DNA from: Desulfobacteraceae bacterium UBA5623
GTDB taxonomy: Bacteria > Desulfobacterota > DSM-4660 > Desulfatiglandales > Desulfatiglandaceae
Reading direction: 5' to 3'
Assembly (NCBI GenBank): GCA_002424495.1
Contig: DIKH01000447.1
Span: forward strand, 1-5,070
DNA length: 5,070 nt
The notes under the pieces were generated by a model that saw only the letters and a list, made by a program, of their open reading frames with translations, did not search any database and had not been told where the DNA came from. This document shows, piece by piece, positions 1 to 4,524 of this stretch (position 1 is its first letter; every line of letters starts with the position of its first letter). The translations under genes were made by a program, and so were the position numbers.

Positions 1-449
1 CACCTCTGGTGGTGGTAGTTGACTTGACGGATCAAAATGGAAAAAAGGTGAAGTTGTCTGATTTCAAGGGAAAAATATTGCTTTTATATTTCTATCCAAA
101 AGCAAATACTGGCGGCTGTACCAAACAGGCGGTCAGTATCCGGGATGCAAAGGGAGATCTTGAACGACTTGGCGTAATAGCTGTCGGCATCAGCCCTGAT
201 CCTCCGGATACGCAAAAAAAGTTCGATTCAAAACATGATCTGGGGTTTTCCCTCCTTTCAGATCTCGATCACAAAGTGGCGGATGCCTATGGGTCATGGG
301 GAGAGAAATCCATGTATGGCAAAAAATACGAAGGAATCATCCGTTCTTCATTTCTGATCGGCCAGGATGCCAGGATTATGGAGGCGTGGTATAAGGTAAG
401 CCCAAACGACACTATCCCCAAGGCCCTGAATGCCCTGTTCAGAAAATAA
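1..449 (+). CDS. bcp: Peroxiredoxin, Bcp/PrxQ-type, 1-Cys form (5' end outside window)
   Basis: Thiol peroxidase of the AhpC/TSA thioredoxin-fold superfamily, expected to reduce hydrogen peroxide and organic hydroperoxides in the cytoplasm. The frame is open to the left edge. A GTG at position 9 could be read as a start, but the family's usual N-terminal segment would lie before it, so the gene probably begins upstream. Numbering from that GTG, the segment KLSDFKGKILLLYFYPKANT leads into the peroxidatic site PxxxTxxC, with Cys37 in TGGCT where most Bcp proteins have TPGCT. The supporting arginine is Arg112 in IIRSSFLIG. Bcp proteins that use an intramolecular disulfide carry a second Cys five residues after the first; here that position is Val42, and Cys37 is the only cysteine in the visible protein. 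This implies a 1-Cys mechanism with an external thiol reductant. The gene is followed by an intergenic hairpin and is not obviously coupled to the next gene. The family call is firm; the reductant is unknown. Confidence 0.9.
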   Translation, partial: PLVVVVDLTDQNGKKVKLSDFKGKILLLYFYPKANTGGCTKQAVSIRDAKGDLERLGVIAVGISPDPPDTQKKFDSKHDLGFSLLSDLDHKVADAYGSWGEKSMYGKKYEGIIRSSFLIGQDARIMEAWYKVSPNDTIPKALNALFRK

Positions 450-466
450 GAAGAGCGACTAAAAAT

Positions 467-515
467 CGGCTCACTGGCGGGGATTCCTCTGGTGCTTCAT
501 TCTGCCGGTGAGCCG
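467..515. repeat. Long GC-rich intergenic hairpin, terminator-like on the minus strand
   Basis: Arms 467-480 (CGGCTCACTGGCGG) and 502-515 (CTGCCGGTGAGCCG) pair over 14 positions: the outer eight are perfect Watson-Crick, and two inner pairs are G-U. The loop is 21 nt. It begins 17 nt after the peroxiredoxin stop. Read on the + strand there is no T-run after the stem (TGACGCTGAC follows), so it is not a classical intrinsic terminator for the peroxiredoxin gene, though it could protect that mRNA's 3' end. Read on the minus strand the stem is followed directly by ATTTTT, the layout of an intrinsic terminator. No minus-strand gene to the right would need it. A dispersed palindromic repeat is the alternative. 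Confidence 0.65.
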
Positions 516-524
516 TGACGCTGA

Positions 525-576
525 CTTTGACATGCATTGGATTGTGTGTTATATTGTGTGAAAATATGTGTCAAAG
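525..576. promoter_or_regulatory. Candidate VapB operator: inverted repeat and 12-bp-phased repeats over the promoter
   Basis: A perfect 8-bp inverted repeat, CTTTGACA at 525-532 and TGTCAAAG at 569-576, brackets the core promoter; its left arm contains the -35 box and its right arm touches the vapB ribosome binding site. Inside it, TGTGT occurs at 543, 555 and 567, an exact 12-bp spacing; the first two copies extend to ATTGTGTG (541-548 and 553-560). VapB antitoxins, alone or bound to VapC, commonly repress their own promoter, so these repeats are reasonable binding-site candidates. That they are bound is inference. Confidence 0.5.
527..555 (+). promoter_or_regulatory. Sigma-70-type promoter of the vapBC module
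   Basis: A perfect -35 hexamer TTGACA lies at 527-532 and a -10 hexamer TATATT (one mismatch to TATAAT) at 550-555, with a 17-nt spacer. Transcription would start near 562, giving a leader of about 26 nt before vapB. This is the strongest promoter-like sequence I see in the window, and it sits exactly where the toxin-antitoxin module needs one. Confidence 0.75.
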
Positions 577-581
577 GGAGG
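576..581 (+). promoter_or_regulatory. Ribosome binding site deciding the vapB start
   Basis: GGGAGG lies 6 nt before the ATG at 588. It favours this start over the in-frame TTG at 537, which would lie upstream of the predicted transcription start and would add residues with no resemblance to VapB. Confidence 0.8.
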
Positions 582-587
582 TTAAGA

Positions 588-785
588 ATGGCCACAAACC
601 TAGCCATAGATCCTGAATTGCTTCGAAAAGCATTAGAAGTCAGTGGGTTGAAAACCAAAAAAGAAACGGTCAATTTGGCCCTGCAAGAATTCATAAACAG
701 ACATAAGCAGCTTGAAATAATGGATCTTTTTGGAAAGATGGACCCAGACCCCAACTACGATTACAAACAAGGAAGAAGCCGGTGA
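588..785 (+). CDS. vapB: Type II antitoxin, VapB family
   Basis: 65-residue antitoxin expected to bind and neutralise the VapC ribonuclease and to repress the shared promoter. The N-terminal half (about residues 3-40) is the DNA-binding, dimerising part: NLAIDPELLRKALEVSG, then LKTKKETVNLALQEFI, the pattern of the VapB family formerly called DUF2191, where lysine-threonine/lysine-glutamate leads into a helix ending in the alanine-leucine-x-glutamate-phenylalanine segment. The C-terminal tail, ending MDPDPNYDYKQGRSR, is the acidic-then-basic stretch that in related complexes lies over the toxin active site. The ATG has a good ribosome binding site and a strong promoter upstream. The stop overlaps the toxin's GTG by 4 nt (GTGA, 782-785), the usual coupling in these modules. 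The antitoxin itself looks intact, although its partner is interrupted. Confidence 0.88.
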   Translation: MATNLAIDPELLRKALEVSGLKTKKETVNLALQEFINRHKQLEIMDLFGKMDPDPNYDYKQGRSR

Positions 786-1177
786 AAGTTCTTGTTGATA
801 CTCCCATCTGGTCTTATGCCTTACGTACTCGAAATGAAGAATATTAATATGAGATAGAGCAACTTACATCTCTAATCAGAGATCAGAGGGCTCTTATTAT
901 AGGTCCAATTCGTCAAGAAATTCTATCTGGTTACAGTGATCTCCGCAAATTTAAAAGATTGAAGGAAAAACTCTCATTTTTTGAAAATGCCCCTATTCGA
1001 AATTCTGATTATGAATTAGCAGCCGAAATGTGTAATCAATGCAGAAAAAAAGGAATTCAAGGTTCTCATATTGATTTCCTCATATGTGCTGTTGCAACTG
1101 GATTGGATGTCCCCATCTTTACCACAGACAAAGACTTTTTCCATTACAGGGAAATCCTTTCAATAAAACTTTTTTAA
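782..1177 (+). pseudogene. vapC: VapC toxin (PIN-domain ribonuclease) interrupted by one in-frame TAA
   Basis: VapC toxins are Mg2+-dependent PIN-domain endoribonucleases, typically cutting tRNA or rRNA. Reading from GTG 782, the frame gives 21 residues (MKVLVDTPIWSYALRTRNEEY), then TAA at 845-847, then continues in the same frame without another stop to 1177. Counting the stop as codon 22, the full frame is 131 residues, a normal VapC length. All four conserved PIN acidic residues are present: Asp6 (VDTPIWS), Glu46 (GPIRQEILSG), Asp98 (GSHIDFLICA) and Asp116 (FTTDKDF). No frameshift is visible, so a single nonsense change, or a sequencing error, separates it from an intact gene. Restart inside the gene, for example at TTG 959, would lack Asp6 and Glu46 and should be inactive. 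GC over 841-1140 is 104 of 300 bases (35%), well below the neighbours, suggesting transfer. Family call is firm; functional status is uncertain. Confidence 0.85.
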
Positions 1178-1227
1178 TACAAAAAATTTGAATATTTTTT
1201 CTGTTTTTTAAATTCTAAGGAAATCTC
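1178..1227 (+). other. AT-rich spacer between vapC and cca, with the cca ribosome binding site
   Basis: This 50-nt spacer is almost pure A and T. AAAAAAT at 1181-1187 and ATTTTTT at 1194-1200 form a 7-bp inverted repeat with a 6-nt loop, followed by another T-run; with no G-C pairs it would be a very weak terminator. TTGAAT (1188-1193) and TAAATT (1209-1214) could be a poor promoter with 15-nt spacing. TAAGGA at 1216-1221 is a convincing ribosome binding site 6 nt before the cca TTG. No clear operon promoter is visible, so cca may be read from the vapBC promoter or from a promoter I cannot recognise. Confidence 0.5.
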
Positions 1228-2673
1228 TTGGGCCGTATCACAGACATCCTTTCAACGCGGCTTAAACCTTTGGGAAGCGACGCTCCTGATTGCTATCTGG
1301 TCGGCGGGGCAGTACGGGATCATTTACTTGGCCGTCCTACGAAAGACATTGACATTGCAAGCAGTGATCCTAAGAGATTGGCCTCGCTTATTGCCCGTGA
1401 CAGAAACGCCGCTATTGTCGCCTTCAGGGAGGAGACGGACAAGGAATGTTTCCGGGTGGTGGACAGGGATTCACCTGATGTGTTTGTGGATATCGCCCCT
1501 GTCCGTGGAACGGCCATCAGCGATGATTTGCTGCTCAGGGATTTTACAGTCAATGCCATGGCCATCAGGCTTGGGCCTGGGGGAGAGCATGGTGAGGTCA
1601 TTGACCCTTTGAATGGGGCCGATGACATCAAAAATCAGATGATCAGGGCCACCGGGCCTGAGACGTTTTTAAATGATCCATTAAGAATCCTGAGGGCCTT
1701 CAGGCTTGCGGCTGAACTTGATTTTACAGTTGAGTCCTCGACCCTGTCAGCTATAAAAAAGTCTGCGGCCTTGATTGCAACCGTATCGTCCGAAAGGATT
1801 TTGGTGGAGTTGTTGGGAATCTTTAATGCGAAACGCGCCTCATATTTTATAAAAATGATGGATGAACTTGGTGTGATTGATGCCATATTTCCGGAAGCAG
1901 GACCAATGAAGGGTTGCGGCCAAAACAGCTGCCATCACCTCGATGTCTGGGACCATTCAATGATGACCATGGAGTATAGCGAAGATATTATAAATAATCT
2001 TCAGAACTTTTTTGAACCTGTTCATCAAAGTGTAGCCAATAACCTGAATGAAGGCAACAGGCTGCCATTGATCAAGCTGGCCGCGCTTTTTCACGATGTT
2101 GCCAAACCGCAATGCCGCAGCAATGGACCGGCTGGGGCTCATCTGACTTTTTACGGCCACGCAGAGAAGGGGACTGAGATCATGGAAGCGATCGCATCGA
2201 GGCTTAAGATGTCCAATCAGGACCGTGACTTTCTGTGCGCCATGATTGCCGAGCACATGCATCTGCTGAGTCTTTCGAGGCCGGAGGTAAAGACAAGCAC
2301 ACTGATGCGCTGGTTCCGAAAATTGGGGGATGACATCATTGCCTTGATAATCCTTGAAATGGCGGATACTATGGCCACCCTGGGGCCTGATTCAGATGCC
2401 GCGGAGCAGGAAAACTTCATCGAGTGGTCAAAGAAGACCGTGGCCGCCTATTATGGGCGTATCAAGACCCAATTGGGCCGTCAAGATTTGATCAGAGGAA
2501 AGGACTTGATCGCCATCGGCATGAGCCCCGGACCTCAGATGGGAAGGGTGCTGAAAGAGATAAGACAGGCACAGGATGCAGGCGAGGTGAAGAACAGGGA
2601 CGAGGCAATCAGATTGGCAAGTGGCATGATGCTGAAGTTTGAAGTAAGGAGACAGAAGTCAGAATGGATATGA
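1228..2673 (+). CDS. cca: CCA-adding enzyme / poly(A) polymerase family nucleotidyltransferase with HD domain
   Basis: Cytoplasmic class II template-independent nucleotidyltransferase, expected to build or repair the CCA 3' end of tRNAs. 481 residues. Start is TTG: an in-frame TAA at 1216-1218 excludes anything upstream, TAAGGA lies 6 nt before it, and the next candidates fall too close to motif A. Head domain: LVGGAVRDHLLGRPTKDIDI (residues 24-43) with metal ligands Asp40 and Asp42, third carboxylate Asp88 (VFVDIAP), RDFTVNAMA (104-112), and IDPLNG (125-130). The base-reading motif, EDxxR in many relatives, is NDPLR at 149-153. An HD phosphohydrolase domain covers roughly residues 235-350: His243 (VWDHS), His289-Asp290 (FHDVAKP), His311 (YGHAEKG) and His343 (AEHMH), an intact-looking set. 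The C-terminal RNA-binding segment (about 421-466, LIRGKDLIAIGMSPGP) is typical. The last 11 residues are encoded by a degenerate 7-bp repeat. A poly(A) polymerase or A-adding role cannot be excluded. First gene of a coupled operon. Confidence 0.88.
   Translation: MGRITDILSTRLKPLGSDAPDCYLVGGAVRDHLLGRPTKDIDIASSDPKRLASLIARDRNAAIVAFREETDKECFRVVDRDSPDVFVDIAPVRGTAISDDLLLRDFTVNAMAIRLGPGGEHGEVIDPLNGADDIKNQMIRATGPETFLNDPLRILRAFRLAAELDFTVESSTLSAIKKSAALIATVSSERILVELLGIFNAKRASYFIKMMDELGVIDAIFPEAGPMKGCGQNSCHHLDVWDHSMMTMEYSEDIINNLQNFFEPVHQSVANNLNEGNRLPLIKLAALFHDVAKPQCRSNGPAGAHLTFYGHAEKGTEIMEAIASRLKMSNQDRDFLCAMIAEHMHLLSLSRPEVKTSTLMRWFRKLGDDIIALIILEMADTMATLGPDSDAAEQENFIEWSKKTVAAYYGRIKTQLGRQDLIRGKDLIAIGMSPGPQMGRVLKEIRQAQDAGEVKNRDEAIRLASGMMLKFEVRRQKSEWI
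2641..2663 (+). repeat. Degenerate heptamer repeat at the cca / radical SAM junction
   Basis: Three consecutive 7-bp units, GAAGTAA (2641-2647), GGAGACA (2648-2654) and GAAGTCA (2655-2661), then GA. They encode the EVRRQKSE tail of the CCA enzyme. Tandem GAAGTCA-like heptamers are a known type of intergenic simple repeat in several bacterial groups, recognisable in translation as EVRSQKSEVRSQ-type tails. Here the repeat also supplies AAGGAG (2646-2651), the only ribosome-binding-like sequence before the next gene, 12 nt from its ATG. Confidence 0.55.
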
Positions 2674-3854
2674 AATCCGGACCAACTTTAAATTTGAACA
2701 AAAAAGAACTTGCCTTTGAACAGGGCCCTATCAGACCGCCCAGTGAGGCGCGAAGTCTGCTTTTGCGGGTGACCAGGAATTGCCCCTGGAACCAGTGCCT
2801 TTTTTGCAGGACATATAAGAAAAAGAAATTTTCCCTGAGGACGGTTGAAGAAATCAAGCAGGACATCCAAACTGCCAGAGAAATTGCGGATGAGATTATC
2901 TCAATCTCCTTTAAGCTTGGCTCCGGCGGCAGGGCGGACGACAGGGTGATCAGTCACATATTCGGTCAGTCCGGTTACGGTGAATGCTTCCGCGGCATCA
3001 CCATGTGGCTGTATTATGGTACCGGCGCCTGTTTTCTGCAGGATGCGGATAACCTGATCATGAAGGCCGAGGACATGGTTGAGGTCTTAAGGTTTCTAAA
3101 GGAGAAATTCCCGGAGATCACTCGGGTGACAAGCTATTCCAGGTCCCGCACCATTATCAGAAAGTCAGTGGAATCCCTTAAGGAGATCAGAAAGGCGGGG
3201 CTGAACAGGATTCATATCGGGCTTGAGACCGGCTATGACCCATTGCTCAGATTTATAAAAAAAGGGGTCACGGCAGCCCAGCATGTCGAGGCGGGCATAA
3301 AGGTGAAAGAGGCTGGAATGGAGGTATCAGAGTATGTCATGCCAGGCCTTGGAGGGCAGGAGATGTGGGTTGAACACGCTGTTAAGACGGCAAAGGTGCT
3401 CAATCAGATAAACCCTGATTTTATCCGGTTCCGCAGCCTCAGGGTCCTGCCTGTGGCAGGGCTTTATAAAAAAATGACAGAGGGAAGCTTTACCAGACAG
3501 GACGATGACATGGTGGTCGAAGAGATCAAGCTGTTCCTGGAGACACTGGACGGAATCACCAGCATGATTACCAGTGACCATATTACCAATCTCCTGGAGG
3601 AAATCACCGGAAGGCTGCCTGAGGACAAGGAAAAGATGCTTGATGTAATAAAAAAATACCAGGAGTTGCCTGACCCTGAAAGGCTGATATACAGGGTGGG
3701 TCGCCGGGGCGGCGCATACAGGTCCACCGATGATCTGACATTTGACCTCTCAACCTACGGCAAGATCCAAAACCTGATAGAGGACATCAGGTCAAAACAG
3801 GGACCTGACGGAGTTGAAAAATTCATAACTGAGATGGCGGACCGCTATATCTGA
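2664..3854 (+). CDS. Radical SAM protein of unknown function
   Basis: 396-residue radical SAM enzyme; substrate unknown. A short N-terminal segment containing FEQGPIRPPSEA leads to the [4Fe-4S] motif in VTRNCPWNQCLFC: Cys40, Cys45, Cys48, spacing Cx4Cx2C rather than the commonest Cx3Cx2C, as in a set of uncharacterised Elp3/HemN-fold radical SAM proteins. After a less familiar stretch (about 70-118), the barrel resumes with FLQDADNLIMK (124-134), RVTSYSRSRTI (154-164), NRIHIGLETGYDPLL (181-195, Glu187) and YVMPGLGG (224-231). The C-terminal third is mainly charged helix. Two further cysteines, Cys109 and Cys123, lie between the cluster motif and the next strand. No signal peptide, membrane segment or cobalamin-binding domain is visible, so it should be cytoplasmic. 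It overlaps cca by 10 nt and ends 1 nt before the siroheme gene. ATG 2664 is preferred; ATG 2670 (residue 3) would give a 4-nt ATGA overlap instead. Fold is firm; a tetrapyrrole or tRNA role would be guesswork from context. Confidence 0.85.
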   Translation: MDMKSGPTLNLNKKELAFEQGPIRPPSEARSLLLRVTRNCPWNQCLFCRTYKKKKFSLRTVEEIKQDIQTAREIADEIISISFKLGSGGRADDRVISHIFGQSGYGECFRGITMWLYYGTGACFLQDADNLIMKAEDMVEVLRFLKEKFPEITRVTSYSRSRTIIRKSVESLKEIRKAGLNRIHIGLETGYDPLLRFIKKGVTAAQHVEAGIKVKEAGMEVSEYVMPGLGGQEMWVEHAVKTAKVLNQINPDFIRFRSLRVLPVAGLYKKMTEGSFTRQDDDMVVEEIKLFLETLDGITSMITSDHITNLLEEITGRLPEDKEKMLDVIKKYQELPDPERLIYRVGRRGGAYRSTDDLTFDLSTYGKIQNLIEDIRSKQGPDGVEKFITEMADRYI

Positions 3855-3855
3855 A

Positions 3856-4524
3856 ATGGGCTATTATCCGATTTTTCTTAAACTCGATGGCGTAGCAGCC
3901 CTCGTGGTGGGAGGGGGTCGTGTTGCCGAGCGAAAGGTTGAAACACTGATCGAATATGGGGCATCAATTACTATTATTAGCAGTGAGTTGACTGATAAAC
4001 TTAATGCTTTGGTTGATAATGGCAGCATTTTTTGGATCGGAAAGGAATTCGAGGACCATCACTTAGACGATGCGACACTGGTCTTTGCCGCCACCGATGA
4101 CAGCCTTTTGAATCATCAGGTAAGCCAAGGGGCCATCAAGAGGGGCCTTCTTGTAAACGCGGTTGACCAGCCTGCGGATTGCAGCTTTATTGTCCCTTCC
4201 ATAGTCAGGAGGAAAGACCTTGCCATTGCAATATCCACATCAGGGAAAAGCCCGGCCCTTGCTAAAGCCATAAGAAGACAGCTTGAGTCTCAGTTCGGAA
4301 AGGAATATGAGCCCTTTCTGGATCTGATGGGCCGCCTGCGCAAAGAGGTCCTGCTGGCAGGATTTTCACAGGAAGAAAACAGCCGGATTTTCAACGAAAT
4401 CGTAGACTCCGATGTCCTCAAGGCCTTTGCCGAAGATGACCGGCAGAGGGTCGAGACCGAATTAAGAAGGATATTGCCGCCGGAGCTGAAGCTTAAGCGC
4501 TTATTCTCAAAGGAAAGGCTATGA
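3856..4524 (+). CDS. Precorrin-2 dehydrogenase / sirohydrochlorin ferrochelatase (CysG N-domain, Met8-like)
   Basis: 222-residue stand-alone equivalent of the CysG N-terminal module and yeast Met8p. It oxidises precorrin-2 to sirohydrochlorin with NAD+ and then inserts Fe2+ to give siroheme; some relatives do only the dehydrogenation. The Rossmann domain (about 1-113) opens with YYPIFLKLDGVAALVVGGG and RVAERKVETL, the classical NAD-binding GGG followed by a conserved Ala-x-Arg-Lys. Asp104 in LVNAVDQPADCSFIVPS matches the catalytic Asp of CysG (Asp104) and Met8p (Asp141). The dimerisation segment has AIAISTSGKSPALAKAIR (123-140), and the helical C-terminus runs to 222. No uroporphyrinogen methyltransferase domain is attached, so precorrin-2 must come from a separate SUMT. 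It starts 1 nt after the radical SAM stop without a strong ribosome binding site, suggesting translational coupling, and its stop overlaps the next ATG. It may feed both sulfite reductase cofactor supply and the siroheme-dependent heme route; the latter is inference. Confidence 0.92.
   Translation: MGYYPIFLKLDGVAALVVGGGRVAERKVETLIEYGASITIISSELTDKLNALVDNGSIFWIGKEFEDHHLDDATLVFAATDDSLLNHQVSQGAIKRGLLVNAVDQPADCSFIVPSIVRRKDLAIAISTSGKSPALAKAIRRQLESQFGKEYEPFLDLMGRLRKEVLLAGFSQEENSRIFNEIVDSDVLKAFAEDDRQRVETELRRILPPELKLKRLFSKERL

Noticed and set aside
9..11. GTG at 9 as the true start of the peroxiredoxin
   Set aside because: The frame is open to the window edge, only 8 nt precede it, and the family normally has additional N-terminal residues, so the gene is treated as 5'-partial.
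537..587. N-terminal extension of VapB from an in-frame TTG at 537
   Set aside because: It would begin upstream of the predicted transcription start, has no ribosome binding site, and its residues do not resemble VapB. ATG 588 has GGGAGG 6 nt upstream.
959..1177. A separate 72-residue gene starting at TTG 959
   Set aside because: It is the C-terminal part of the interrupted VapC in the same frame, lacks two of the four catalytic acids, and has no convincing ribosome binding site.
1181..1200. Intrinsic terminator after vapC
   Set aside because: The stem is 7 A-T pairs with no G-C, too weak for a confident terminator; such symmetry is expected by chance in AT-only DNA.
1320..1631. Minus-strand open frame inside cca (103 residues)
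   Set aside because: Serine-rich, low-complexity translation typical of an antisense shadow, and it lies fully within a well-supported gene.
1957..2262. Minus-strand open frame inside the HD-domain part of cca
   Set aside because: No recognisable motif and no ribosome binding site; the + strand codes for conserved HD residues here.
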